Positions 47,032-56,242 are shown, counted from the first letter of the stretch. The stretch: DNA of 59,736 bases from Burkholderiaceae bacterium (GCA_023150375.1 JAKLLA010000023.1:1-59736); one strand, 5' to 3'. Numbers and translations are program-made. Notes: generated by a model not told the origin, from the sequence alone.

Positions 47032-48831
47032 TCAGGGCCGGATCACCTCCGCCCCGTCCCCATACAGCGCTGCCACCTTGTCCGCCCGGCGCGTCAGCAC
47101 CGCGCGCTGGTTGATGTAGCCCTTGTCGGTGATCTCGCCGTCGTCCACGGTGGGCGGCTCGTCGAGGATGAGGGCGCGGGTCGGGCACTGCGAGCTGCCG
47201 CCGCCCTCGGCCTTGATGGCGCGCAGGCCGGCGGCGATGGCCTCGCGCACGGTGTCGACCGGCAGCGCCCGCGCCTGCGGGGTGAGGAAGACCAGCAGGC
47301 CGATTTCCTCGCGGTCGTGGCCGGTGACCACCGCGTCGGCCACATGCGGGGCGCAGGCGCTGACGCTCTTGATGCGCACGCTGCCCACGCTGACCCAGGT
47401 ACCGCTCATCAGCTTGAAGTCCTCGGCCACGCGGCCGTCGAAGGCCACGCCGCGCTCCGGGCGGGCCTCGTCGACCAGCTTGCCAGCGTCGCCGATGCGG
47501 TAGAAGCCCTCCTCGTCGAAGGCGGCGGCGTTGGCCTCGGGGTTGTGGCGGTAGCCGGGGAAGATGGACGGGCCGCGCACCCGCATCTCCAGCTTGCCGC
47601 CGTTGGGCAGGAACTTCAGCTCGATGCCCGGCAGCGGCAGACCGATGCAGCCGGCGCGGTCGATGCGCCAGTGCACCGTGGTGGCCGCCGGCGCGGTTTC
47701 GGTGGCGCCCCAGGAGGAGGTGAACCACAGCGGGCGGTCGCGCACCTTGCGCGCCACGGCTTCGAGCCGCTCCCACAGGCTCTGCGGCAGCGCGGCGGCG
47801 GCGTAGAACACGCCCTCCAGGTTCTGGAAGAAGGCTCGGGCGAACGCCAGGTCGTTCTCGAGGTACGGCAGCAGCATGTCGTAGCCGCGCGGCACGTTGA
47901 AGAAGAAGTTGGGCTGCACCTCGCGCAGATTGGCCACGCTCTTCTCGATCAGGCCGGGCATCGGCCGGCCTTCGTCGATGGCGAGGAAGCCGCCGTGCGA
48001 CAGCACCATGTTGAAGTTGTGGTTGCCGCCGAAGGTATGGCTCCAGGGCAGCCAGTCCACCAGCCGCAGCGGGTAGCGCACCAGCATCGGCCAGGCCTGC
48101 GCCATCTGCTGCTGGTTGGCGCAGAGCATGCGGTGGGTGTTGATGACCACCTTGGGCACGCCGGTGGAGCCGGAGGTCAGCAGGTACTTGGCCGGCCACT
48201 CGGGGCGGATGGCGTGGTACAGGTCGATGACCGCTTCGGTTTCCTCGCTCTGCAGCAGGGCGTCGAACTGCAGTGCGGCCTCGAAGTCCTCGGCGCCCTG
48301 GCTGAAGACCACCGGGCAGCGTGTGCCGGCGCCCCAGCTGCGCGCGGCCGGCCCGTAGACGCGGGCGTCGGAGGCGTAGACCAGGGCCGGATCGAGGGTG
48401 TCGAGGATCGCGCAGATCTTGCTGTGGTCCTTGGTCAGCCGGCTGTAGGCGCTGGAGACGGTGCAGGCCACACGGCCGATGTGCATCGTCGCCAGCATCA
48501 GCAGGGCGTGGTCGATCGAGTTGTCCGACAGGATCACCACCGGCTTGTGCACCGGCAGGTCGAGGTTGAGCAGCGACTGCGCGATGCGGCCCACCAGCTC
48601 GCGCGCCTGGCCGTAGTCGAGCCGGCGCCAGCTGCCGTCGCCACGGCGCTCGGCCAGGAAGGGCGCCCGCGGTGTCATGCGCGCCCAGTGTTCCAGCCAG
48701 GAACCGATGCTGCGCGCGAAGGGCTGCAGGGCTTCGGGCGAGCGCAGCACGAAGCCGCCACCGGGCAGGTCTTCCCGGACCACCCGTGCGGGGGCCAGGG
48801 CGGCGGCGTCGTCGAAGGGCAGCATGTCCAT
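47032..48831 (-). CDS. Feruloyl-CoA synthetase-like acyl-CoA ligase
   Basis: A 599-residue ANL-family adenylate-forming ligase. It has LLTSGSTGVPKVVINTHRML (P-loop and motif A3), VDWLPWSHTFGGNHNFN, FFFNVPRGYDMLLP, SSWGATETAPAAT (motif A5) and FKLMSGTWVSVG near the hinge, which together match feruloyl-CoA synthetases rather than benzoate-CoA ligases. It would activate a hydroxycinnamic or related acid with ATP and CoA. It is last in the minus-strand box/liv array, 45 nt after livF. No enoyl-CoA hydratase/lyase (ech) gene is nearby, so the substrate is open. Confidence 0.85.
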   Translation of the reverse strand: MDMLPFDDAAALAPARVVREDLPGGGFVLRSPEALQPFARSIGSWLEHWARMTPRAPFLAERRGDGSWRRLDYGQARELVGRIAQSLLNLDLPVHKPVVILSDNSIDHALLMLATMHIGRVACTVSSAYSRLTKDHSKICAILDTLDPALVYASDARVYGPAARSWGAGTRCPVVFSQGAEDFEAALQFDALLQSEETEAVIDLYHAIRPEWPAKYLLTSGSTGVPKVVINTHRMLCANQQQMAQAWPMLVRYPLRLVDWLPWSHTFGGNHNFNMVLSHGGFLAIDEGRPMPGLIEKSVANLREVQPNFFFNVPRGYDMLLPYLENDLAFARAFFQNLEGVFYAAAALPQSLWERLEAVARKVRDRPLWFTSSWGATETAPAATTVHWRIDRAGCIGLPLPGIELKFLPNGGKLEMRVRGPSIFPGYRHNPEANAAAFDEEGFYRIGDAGKLVDEARPERGVAFDGRVAEDFKLMSGTWVSVGSVRIKSVSACAPHVADAVVTGHDREEIGLLVFLTPQARALPVDTVREAIAAGLRAIKAEGGGSSQCPTRALILDEPPTVDDGEITDKGYINQRAVLTRRADKVAALYGDGAEVIRP

Positions 48832-48876
48832 CGGGGGTCTCCTTCCTTGTATCGGGGTATGCGGTCTGCGGGCGGT

Positions 48877-49623
48877 TCAGACGCCCAGGTAGCCGGCCAG
48901 CTCGGCGCTGCCGCGCAGGGCCTCCGAGGCGCCGCCCAGCACGACGCTGCCCTTCTGCAGCACCAGCAGGCGGTCGGACTCCTGGCAGACCTTGCGGTAG
49001 TCGCGGTCGACGATCAGCGTGGCGATGCCGCTGGCGCGGATCTGCGCGATGACGCGCCAGATCTCTGCGACGATCAGCGGCGCCAGCCCCTCGGTGGCCT
49101 CGTCGAGGATGATCAGTTCGGGGTGGGTCATCAGCGCGCGGCCGATCGACAGCATCTGCTGCTCGCCGCCCGAGAGCTGCGCGCCCAGGTTGCCCAGGCG
49201 TTCCTGCAGGCGCGGGAAGGTCTCCAGCACACGCTCGTAGGGCCAGTCGCGCCGGCCGTCGCGCCCCGGGCGGGCGGCCATCACCAGGTTCTCGCGCACC
49301 GTCAGGTTGGGGAAGACGCCGCGGCCCTCGGGCACGTAGCCCACGCCCAGGCGGGCCACTTCGTGCGGGCGGGCGCGCGAGACGTCCTGGCCGAACAGCG
49401 TGATGCGCCCGTCGCGCTGCGCGACATGGCCCAGCAGCGTGCGGATCAGCGTGGTCTTGCCCATGCCGTTGCGGCCCAGCAGGCCGACGGTCTCGCCGCG
49501 GCGGATCTGCAGGTCCACGCCGTGCAGCACGTGGCTGCTGCCGTACCAGGCCTGCACGCCGGTGGCGTCGAGGATCGACTCGGATGCGGATCCGAGGGCG
49601 CGGGAGGATGTGGAGGTGGCCAT
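48877..49623 (-). CDS. livF: Branched-chain/aromatic acid ABC transporter ATP-binding protein LivF
   Basis: A 248-residue ABC ATPase. Walker A is GRNGMGKTT, the signature LSGGEQQ and Walker B LIILDEATEGLAP; VPEGRGVFPNLTVRENL is typical of LivF. It lies 5 nt after livG. With LivG it would energise the LivHM permease. Adjacency to benzoate-activating genes suggests uptake of aromatic acids, as in other box operons, rather than of Leu/Ile/Val. A possible oddity is IVDRDY where LivF proteins usually have a VEQN-type H-loop region. Confidence 0.93.
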   Translation of the reverse strand: MATSTSSRALGSASESILDATGVQAWYGSSHVLHGVDLQIRRGETVGLLGRNGMGKTTLIRTLLGHVAQRDGRITLFGQDVSRARPHEVARLGVGYVPEGRGVFPNLTVRENLVMAARPGRDGRRDWPYERVLETFPRLQERLGNLGAQLSGGEQQMLSIGRALMTHPELIILDEATEGLAPLIVAEIWRVIAQIRASGIATLIVDRDYRKVCQESDRLLVLQKGSVVLGGASEALRGSAELAGYLGV

Positions 49624-49628
49624 CGTCG

Positions 49629-50378
49629 TCAATGTCCGCCGAGGTAGGCCGCCTGCACGGCGGGGCTGGCGCGTACCGCCTCGGGGGTGTCGGAGGCGAT
49701 GACCGCGCCGTTGACCATCACGGTGATGCGGTCGGCGATGCGGAACACCGCGTCCATGTCGTGCTCGACCAGCAGGATCGCGTGGCCCGCCTTCAGGTCG
49801 CGCAGCAGCTCGAGCATGCGCTCGGTCTCCTCGGCGCCCATGCCGGCCAGCGGCTCGTCGAGCAGCAGCACCTGCGGCGCGGTGGCCAGGCACATCGCGA
49901 TCTCGAGCTGGCGCTTCTGGCCGTGCGAGAGCAGGCCGGCCTGGCGCTGCTGCACCTCCTGCAGGCCGACGCGCTCGATCACCGTGCGGGCTGCGCCGCT
50001 GCTGTCGGGGCAGTGCGCGGCGGATTGCCACCAGGCCCAGGGGCGCGGCCAGCGGGCCTGCGCGGCCAGCCGGCAGTTCTCGAACACGCTGAAGCCGGGG
50101 TAGATGGTGTTGCGCTGGTAGCTGCGGCCCAGCCCGGCCTGCGCGCGGCGCGGCTGCGACCAGGCAGTGACGTCCTGGCCGAGCAGCTCCACCTGGCCCG
50201 CCGAGGGCGGGATCTCGCCCGAGAGGATGTTGATCAGCGTGGACTTGCCCGCCCCGTTGGTGCCGATCACCGCATGCACCTCGCCGCGCCGCAGCTCGAT
50301 CGAGACACGGTCGACGGCCACCAGGCCGCCCCAGCGGCGCGTGAGGGCGCGCCCGCGCAGCAGCACCTCGTCAGCCAT
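49629..50378 (-). CDS. livG: ABC transporter ATP-binding protein LivG
   Basis: A 249-residue ABC ATPase of the LivG type: Walker A GTNGAGKST, Q-loop GLGRSYQRNTIYPGFSVFEN, a signature-like LLSHGQKRQLEIAM, Walker B VLLLDEPLAGM and the H-loop LVEHDMDAVF. The signature has SHGQ rather than SGGQ, a common LivG variant. Its start overlaps the livM stop by 8 nt, so translation is coupled. Confidence 0.94.
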   Translation of the reverse strand: MADEVLLRGRALTRRWGGLVAVDRVSIELRRGEVHAVIGTNGAGKSTLINILSGEIPPSAGQVELLGQDVTAWSQPRRAQAGLGRSYQRNTIYPGFSVFENCRLAAQARWPRPWAWWQSAAHCPDSSGAARTVIERVGLQEVQQRQAGLLSHGQKRQLEIAMCLATAPQVLLLDEPLAGMGAEETERMLELLRDLKAGHAILLVEHDMDAVFRIADRITVMVNGAVIASDTPEAVRASPAVQAAYLGGH

Positions 50379-51387
50379 GGCGGGCCTCCTCCTGGGCGCC
50401 GCGGCTGCCGCGGCCGGTGAGCCGGGCGCGCCACTGCGCCGGCAGGCCGACCAGGCCGTCGGGAAGCAGCGCCACGCAGGCGATGATGGTCAGGCCCAGG
50501 CCGAGGTGCCAGTGCTTGGCGAAGCTGCCCCAGAGGGCCTCGGACTTGAAGAGCTCCTGCAGCAGCACGAAGGCGAAGGCGCCGATCAGCGCCCCGCGCA
50601 GGTGCCCCAGGCCGCCGAGGATGATCATGATCAGCACCGCGCCGGAGAGGTGCCAGCTGAGCAGCTCGGGGTTCACCACGCCGTCCTTCACGGCGAACAG
50701 GAAGCCGGCCAGGCCGGCCAGCGCCCCGGAGATCACGAAGGCGGCCAGCTTGTACGGATAGGTGGCGAAGCCGGTGGCGCGCATGCGCTGCTCGTTGGCC
50801 TTGATGCCGGCCAGCGCGCGGCCGAAGCGCGAGCGCAGCAGCAGCGCCAGGAAGCCGAACACCGCCACCAGCATCGCCAGCGTGAAGGCATAGAAGGTCG
50901 GCGCGTGGTCCAGGTCCAGCAGGGTCTGCCCGGCCAGGGCCGCGACCGGCTTGGCGTTCAGGTAGATGCCGTCGGTGCCGCCGCCCAGCGGCGTGTCGTG
51001 CACCACGTAGTAGGCCATCTGGGCGAAGGCCAGTGTCACCATGATGAAGTAGACCCCCTTGGTGCGCAGCGACAGCGCGCCCATGAAGAGCGCGTAGGCG
51101 GCCGACGCGGCCACGCTGGCCGGCAGCAGCCACCACAGCGAGGCGCTCTCGTACTCGGGCGACAGCAGCACCGCGGCGTAGGCGCCGATGCCGAACAGCG
51201 CGGCCTGGCCGAAGCAGACCAGCCCGGTGCTGCCCACCAGCAGCTCGAGGCTCAGGGCGAAGATCGCGTAGATCATGATCTTGGTGACCAGGTCCACGCC
51301 GAACTGCCCGGCCACGAAGGGAAACAGGGCCAGCAGCGCGAAGGCCGCGGCGACGAAGGCGAATTTGGGTGAGCGCATCGTGTTCAT
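50371..51387 (-). CDS. livM: ABC transporter permease LivM
   Basis: A 338-residue inner-membrane permease with about eight to nine hydrophobic helices. IMIYAIFALSLELLVGSTGLVCFGQAALFGIGAYA near the N-terminus and the GRALAGIKANEQRMRATGF cytoplasmic loop are LivM hallmarks. The ATG at 51387 overlaps the livH stop (ATGA). A second in-frame ATG (51378) is three codons inside. It pairs with LivH to form the channel. Confidence 0.94.
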   Translation of the reverse strand: MNTMRSPKFAFVAAAFALLALFPFVAGQFGVDLVTKIMIYAIFALSLELLVGSTGLVCFGQAALFGIGAYAAVLLSPEYESASLWWLLPASVAASAAYALFMGALSLRTKGVYFIMVTLAFAQMAYYVVHDTPLGGGTDGIYLNAKPVAALAGQTLLDLDHAPTFYAFTLAMLVAVFGFLALLLRSRFGRALAGIKANEQRMRATGFATYPYKLAAFVISGALAGLAGFLFAVKDGVVNPELLSWHLSGAVLIMIILGGLGHLRGALIGAFAFVLLQELFKSEALWGSFAKHWHLGLGLTIIACVALLPDGLVGLPAQWRARLTGRGSRGAQEEARHG

Positions 51388-52265
51388 CCGGCCTTGAACA
51401 GGCCGTCCGGCTTCCAGAGCAGGATCAGCGCCATCAGCACATAGACCAGCACGCCGGCGGCCTGCGGGAAGACCACCTTGCCGAAGGTGTCCACCAGGCC
51501 GATCAGCAGCGCGGCCAGCAGGGCGCCGCGGATCGAGCCGATGCCGCCGATCACCACCACGACGAAGCAGATGATCAGCACCTGGTTGCCCATGCCCGGA
51601 TAGACCGAGGACACCGGCGCGGCCACCATGCCCGCCAGCACCGCGATCGCCACCCCGGCGGCAAAGACCACCCGGTAGAGGAACTTGATGTCGATGCCCA
51701 GCGACTGCACCATCTCGCGGTTGGTCGAGCCGGCCCGGATCATCATGCCCAGCCGGGTGCGGGTGAAGACGAACCACATCCCCGCCGCCAGCGCCAGGCA
51801 GACCGCCGAGATGAACAGGCGGTAGACCGGGTAGGTCATCACCTCGCCCAGCGCGATCGTGCCGGACAGCCACTCGGGCGGCGCCACGCCGTAGACGTCG
51901 TCGCCGACGATCAGGCTGCGCAGCTCCTCGAAGACCAGGATCAGCCCGTAGGTCATCAGCACCTGCTGCAGGTGTTCACGGTCGTAGAGGAAGCTGAAGA
52001 AGGCCCACTCGAGCACGTAGCCCAGCAGCACCGCCAGCACCAGCCCGACGAACAGCGTGGCGAAGAAGCCGCCGCCGAAGGTCGCCGCCACCGCCGGCGC
52101 CAGCGCGTAGGCCATGTACGCGCCGATCATGTAGAAGCTGCCGTGCGCCAGGTTGATGACGCCCATGATCCCGAAGATCAGCGTCAGCCCCGAGGCGACG
52201 AGGAACAGCAGCAGCCCGTACTGCAGCGAGTTCAGGCACTGGATGAGGAAGGTGGCTAAGTCCAC
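51384..52265 (-). CDS. livH: ABC transporter permease LivH
   Basis: A 293-residue inner-membrane permease with about eight hydrophobic helices. FLIQCLNSLQYGLLLFLVASGLTLIFGIMGVINLAHGSFYMIGAY is the classic LivH start, and RAGSTNREMVQSLGID is the conserved cytoplasmic coupling loop. It follows livK after a 160-nt gap filled by a large hairpin, and overlaps livM by four bases. Confidence 0.95.
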   Translation of the reverse strand: MDLATFLIQCLNSLQYGLLLFLVASGLTLIFGIMGVINLAHGSFYMIGAYMAYALAPAVAATFGGGFFATLFVGLVLAVLLGYVLEWAFFSFLYDREHLQQVLMTYGLILVFEELRSLIVGDDVYGVAPPEWLSGTIALGEVMTYPVYRLFISAVCLALAAGMWFVFTRTRLGMMIRAGSTNREMVQSLGIDIKFLYRVVFAAGVAIAVLAGMVAAPVSSVYPGMGNQVLIICFVVVVIGGIGSIRGALLAALLIGLVDTFGKVVFPQAAGVLVYVLMALILLWKPDGLFKAG

Positions 52266-52311
52266 GGCGAACCAGGCTGGGAGGGAGCGGGGCGAGCGAA
52301 GCAGGGCCCAA

Positions 52312-52432
52312 GATGTGAGGCAGATCCCGTCGCGCGCAGCCCGAGGTGGCGTCGAGCACCGCAGCCGTACTCACGTACGGCGAGGAGCGCAGGCGCCAGA
52401 TCGGGTTGCGCAGCAGGGAGGTGCGTCACATC
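52312..52432 (-). repeat. 121-nt imperfect inverted repeat between livK and livH
   Basis: The two halves are imperfect complements throughout: GATGTGAGGCA at 52312 answers the complement of TGCGTCACATC ending at 52432, several GC-rich blocks match between, and the centre is a perfect GCCGTAC-TCAC-GTACGGC (52364-52381). The last bases of livK, including the stop codon, lie in one arm. In mRNA it would fold into one long hairpin just after livK. It could favour the binding-protein message over the permease message, or be a copy of a dispersed repeat. Confidence 0.7.
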
Positions 52433-53610
52433 TTGCAGCCGCGGGCGGGGTCGGGCAGGACCTTCACCGCGATCCCCGTCATGACGTTCTCGCGCCCCTT
52501 GACCTGGCGGATGTAGAAGTCCTGCACCGGGTTGTGCGCCGCGCTGAGCGTGTACTTGCCGCGCGGGCTGTCCACGGTCATCTTGCGCATGGCCGCCACC
52601 ATCGCGTCGCGCTGGCTGAAGTCGCCCTTCACCGCGGCCAGGCCGCCGGCCAGGATCTGCGCGGCGTCGTAGCCCTGCACGGCGTAGACGTCGGGCTGCA
52701 GCTTGTAGGTCACCGCATACTTGCTGCGGAAGCCCTTGTCGCGCGGCGTGTTCAGCCCGTCGGCGTAGTGCAGCGAGGTCAGCAGGCCCTGCGCGGATTC
52801 GCCCTGCGCCTCGAGCGTGCCGTCGGTCAGGAAGCCCGAGCCCATCAGCGGAATGCTCTTCTTCAGGCCCGCGGCGTCGTAGTCCTTGACGAACTTGACC
52901 GCGCCGCCGCCGGCGAAGAAGGCGAACACCACATCGGGCTTCTGCGAGGCGATCTGCGTCAGCAGGGCCTGGAACTCCACGTTCGGGAAGGGCAGGTTCA
53001 GGTTCTGCAGCACCTTGCCGCCCCCCTTCTCGAAGGCCTCGGCGAAGCCCTTGACCGTCTCCGAGCCGGCCGCGTAGTTCCAGGTGATGGTCATCGCGGT
53101 CTTGTAGCCCTTCTGCGCGGCCATCACGCCGGTGGCATAGCCCGGCTGCCAGTTCGAGAAGCTCGAACGCACGATGTTGGGCGCGCACAGCGGGCCGGTG
53201 ATCGCATCGGCGCCGGCGTTGGGCACGATCAGCAGGGTCTTGCTTTCCTTCACGGCCCGGGCCATCGCCAGCGCGACGCCGGAGTGCACGGTGCCGACGA
53301 TCACATCGACGTTGTCGCGCTTGATCAGCTTGTTGACGTTGTCGGTGGCCTTGGCCGGATCGCTTTCGTCGTCGACCTTGAAGTACTGGATCTCGCGACC
53401 GGCCAGCTTGCCGCCCTGCTCGGCCACATGCAGCCTGAAGCCGTTCTCGATCGCGGTGCCCAGCGCCGCGAAGGTGCCGGTGGCCGGCAGCATCAGGCCG
53501 ACCTTCAGCGGCGGCTGGCCCTGGGCCAGGGCACTGCCGGCGGCGCTCGCCGTCAGGGCCGCGACGGCGAGCAGGTGCAGCGCGGTCTGGGGGGCAGGGA
53601 TCTTCGTCAT
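52426..53610 (-). CDS. livK: ABC transporter substrate-binding protein LivK type
   Basis: A 394-residue periplasmic leucine/aromatic-acid-binding protein. The signal peptide ends SALAQG; the mature domain starts PPLKVGLMLPATGTFAALGTAIENGFRL and holds VDDESDPAKATDNVNKLI and VDVIVGTVHSGVALAM as in Peripla_BP_6 proteins. The frame extends 40 codons upstream, but ATG 53610 has GGAGACAAG before it and starts the signal peptide. In a box operon the ligand is likely benzoate or a relative; that is inference from context. Confidence 0.93.
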   Translation of the reverse strand: MTKIPAPQTALHLLAVAALTASAAGSALAQGQPPLKVGLMLPATGTFAALGTAIENGFRLHVAEQGGKLAGREIQYFKVDDESDPAKATDNVNKLIKRDNVDVIVGTVHSGVALAMARAVKESKTLLIVPNAGADAITGPLCAPNIVRSSFSNWQPGYATGVMAAQKGYKTAMTITWNYAAGSETVKGFAEAFEKGGGKVLQNLNLPFPNVEFQALLTQIASQKPDVVFAFFAGGGAVKFVKDYDAAGLKKSIPLMGSGFLTDGTLEAQGESAQGLLTSLHYADGLNTPRDKGFRSKYAVTYKLQPDVYAVQGYDAAQILAGGLAAVKGDFSQRDAMVAAMRKMTVDSPRGKYTLSAAHNPVQDFYIRQVKGRENVMTGIAVKVLPDPARGCKM

Positions 53611-53698
53611 GCTTGTCTCCTCGGGATCCGGTGGTCCGTCGTGTGGTGGCAGAAAAGGGAGCCGGCGCGCACCGCTGCCCGGCGTCGACGCGGGCGTC

Positions 53699-54538
53699 TC
53701 AGCCGTCGGCCTCGGCACGGCGGGGGGCACGATGCACGAAATCCACCACGCGGTCGATCAGGGCTTTCGGCTGGTCGCGGTGCGGTGAATGACCGCAGTC
53801 GGCCAGCTTCAGCAGCTCCACCTGGCCGGCGGGCAGCCGCTGGGCGATGCGCTCGATCTGGGCCATCGTGCCGTACTGGTCGTCGTGGCCCTGCACCGCC
53901 AGCACCGGGCAGCGGACCGCGGCCACCTCGGCCTCGATGTTCCAGGCCAGGAAGTCGGGGTCCAGCCAGATGTCGTTCCAGCCGCGGAAGGCCGAATCCG
54001 GGTCGTCGTGGTACTTCGCCAGCTTCTGGCGCAGGTCGGTCGTGGCGTAGGCCTCGCGGGCCTCTTCGATGCTGGCCACGGTCAGCGCCTCGACGAAGAG
54101 GTGCGGGGCACAGACCACCAGCCCCGCCACCCGCTCCGGGAAGGCCGCGGCGTGCAGCAGCGCGATCGAGCCGCCGTCGCTGTGGCCGAACAGCCAGAGT
54201 GGCTGCCCGGCCAGCCCGAGCTGGTCGAGCAGCTGCGGCAGCACCTCCTGGGCCTGACGGTGCATGAAGTCCGGCCGCCAGCGGGTTTCGGGCCGCTTCG
54301 GCGTCGAGCGCCCGTAGGCGGGCCGGGAGTAGACCAGCCCCTGCCAGCCCAGCGCCAGCGCCAGCCGGTGCGGAAAGTCCTTCCACATCGCCAGCGAGCC
54401 CAGGCCCTCGTGCAGGAAGACCATCCGCGGCGCCGCCGGGTCGTCCACGCCGATCCAGGCGAACTCGACGCGCTGGCGCCGGCCGTCCCAGTCCAGTGCG
54501 ACGAAGCCTTCGCGGGCGGTGGAGGAGGGGTCCGTCAT
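53699..54538 (-). CDS. Alpha/beta hydrolase in the box operon
   Basis: A 279-residue alpha/beta-hydrolase. The nucleophile elbow is GHSDGG (Ser), with a likely acid Asp in VQGHDDQYG and the catalytic His in ADCGHSPHRDQP. HEGLGSLAMWKDFP carries the oxyanion-hole region. ATG 54538 with GGAG 7 nt upstream is chosen. It lies 13 nt after the benzoate-CoA ligase gene. Possible jobs are release of free aromatic acid from esters or hydrolysis of stalled acyl-CoA or lactone intermediates; none is proven. Confidence 0.88.
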   Translation of the reverse strand: MTDPSSTAREGFVALDWDGRRQRVEFAWIGVDDPAAPRMVFLHEGLGSLAMWKDFPHRLALALGWQGLVYSRPAYGRSTPKRPETRWRPDFMHRQAQEVLPQLLDQLGLAGQPLWLFGHSDGGSIALLHAAAFPERVAGLVVCAPHLFVEALTVASIEEAREAYATTDLRQKLAKYHDDPDSAFRGWNDIWLDPDFLAWNIEAEVAAVRCPVLAVQGHDDQYGTMAQIERIAQRLPAGQVELLKLADCGHSPHRDQPKALIDRVVDFVHRAPRRAEADG

Positions 54539-54551
54539 CACCGGGCTCCGC

Positions 54552-56171
54552 TCAGGCCTGGCCGCCGCCGGCGGCTTCGCGCTCGCGCAGCTTGAAGCGC
54601 TGGATCTTGCCGGTGGCGGTCTTGGGCAGCTCCTCGACGAACTGAATCTGCCGCGGGTACTTGTAGGGCGCGAGCTTGTCCTTCACGAAGGCCTTCAGTT
54701 CCTCGTCGGAGACTTCGGCGCCGGACTTCAGCACCACGAAGGCCTTGGTCTTGGTCAGGCCGTCGGCATCGGTGACGCCGATCACCGCGGCCTCCAGCAC
54801 CGCCGGGTGCTGCACCAGCGTGGCCTCGACCTCGAAGGGGCTGACGTAGATGCCGCTGACCTTGAGCATGTCGTCCGAGCGGCCCCCGTAGGTGTAGCTG
54901 CCGTCCTCGTTGCGCACGTACTTGTCGCCGCTCTTGGTCCAGCCGCCCTGGAAGGTGTCGCGCGTCTTCTGCCGGTTGCCCCAGTACATCATCGCGGCGC
55001 TGGGGCCGTGGATGTAGAGGTCGCCCGGCTCGCCGTCGGGCACCGGCTGGCCGTCCTCGCCGCGCAGCTCGATCTCGTAGCCCGGCACTGGCCAGCCGGT
55101 GGTGCCGTAGCGCACCTTGTCGGGCCGGTTGCTCAGGAAGATGTGCAGCATCTCGGTGGAGCCGATGCCGTCCACGATGTCCACGCCGAAGTGGCGCTTG
55201 AAGCGCTCGCCCAGCTCGCCCGGCAGCGCCTCGCCGGCCGAGGAGACCAGGCGCATCGCCACCTCGCTGCGCGCGGGCAGGCCCGGGTGCGCCAGCATGC
55301 CGGCAAAGCCGGTGGGCGCGCCGTAGAAGACGGTGGGCTTCAGGCCCTTCTGGCTGGGCAGCGCGGCGGTCCAGCGCTTGAAGGTCGCGTCCGGCGTCGG
55401 GCGCTCGCCCATCAGCACCGTGGTCGCGCCCACCGTCATCGGGAAGGTCAGCGCATTGCCCAGCCCATAGGCGAAGAACAGCTTGGCCGCGGAGAAGCAG
55501 ACGTCGTCCTCGCGCAGGCCCAGCACGCCCTTGCCGTAGAGCTCCGAGGTCCAGTAGGGATTGGCGTGCGAGTGCACCGTGCCCTTGGGCCGGCCGGTGG
55601 AGCCCGAGGAGTAGAGCCAGAAGCCGGGGTCGTCGCCGCTGGTGGCGGCCGGCTTGGCCGCGGGGGTCTGGGCGGCCAGGAAGGCCTCGAACTCCACCTC
55701 CGACGGGTGCAGCGGCGCGGCAGGGCGCGAGACGATCACCTTGCCCACCTCGTGGTCGGACTTGACCATCGCCATCGTCAGCGTGGGCAGCAGCGCGCCG
55801 GAGACCAGCACCGCCTGGGCGCGCGAGTGCTCCAGCATGTAGGCGTAGTCGTCGGCGGTCAGCAGCGTGTTCACCGCCACCGGCACCAGGCCGGCGTACA
55901 TCGCGCCCAGGAAGCTCACCGGCCAGTCGATGCTGTCGTGCATCAGCAGCAGCACCCGCTCCTCGCGCTTGATGCCCAGGCCGCGCAGCCCGGCGGCCAG
56001 GCGGCGCACCCGCTCGTCCAGGCTGCCATAAGTCAGGCTGCCCGCCTCGTCGATGAAGGCGGTCTTGCCCGGCCGGCCGGCGTTGAGCGCCAGCAGGTGC
56101 TGCGCGAAGTTGAAGGTCGGACCCGGAGCCGGGACGCCGGTGTCGAGGGCGGAATCGGTGGTGGGGCTCAT
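54552..56171 (-). CDS. bclA: Benzoate-CoA ligase
   Basis: A 539-residue ANL ligase that makes benzoyl-CoA from benzoate, ATP and CoA, the entry step of the box pathway. LYSSGSTGRPKGTVHSHAN (P-loop), FSAAKLFFAYGLGNALTFP, VFYGAPTGFAGML, DGIGSTEMLHIFLSN (motif A5) and GGRSDDMLKVSGIYVSPFEVE (hinge), with PKTATGKIQRFKLR carrying the catalytic Lys, match the benzoate-CoA ligase subfamily. AGGAGA precedes the ATG. Third gene of the array led by the DUF4863 gene. Substituted benzoates may also be used. Confidence 0.94.
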   Translation of the reverse strand: MSPTTDSALDTGVPAPGPTFNFAQHLLALNAGRPGKTAFIDEAGSLTYGSLDERVRRLAAGLRGLGIKREERVLLLMHDSIDWPVSFLGAMYAGLVPVAVNTLLTADDYAYMLEHSRAQAVLVSGALLPTLTMAMVKSDHEVGKVIVSRPAAPLHPSEVEFEAFLAAQTPAAKPAATSGDDPGFWLYSSGSTGRPKGTVHSHANPYWTSELYGKGVLGLREDDVCFSAAKLFFAYGLGNALTFPMTVGATTVLMGERPTPDATFKRWTAALPSQKGLKPTVFYGAPTGFAGMLAHPGLPARSEVAMRLVSSAGEALPGELGERFKRHFGVDIVDGIGSTEMLHIFLSNRPDKVRYGTTGWPVPGYEIELRGEDGQPVPDGEPGDLYIHGPSAAMMYWGNRQKTRDTFQGGWTKSGDKYVRNEDGSYTYGGRSDDMLKVSGIYVSPFEVEATLVQHPAVLEAAVIGVTDADGLTKTKAFVVLKSGAEVSDEELKAFVKDKLAPYKYPRQIQFVEELPKTATGKIQRFKLREREAAGGGQA

Positions 56172-56242
56172 GTCTTGTCTCCTGGTCTCTGGGGCGGTGT
56201 CGGTCCCGCTCGGCGGGACCGGCCGGCACCGATTCGGTCGCG

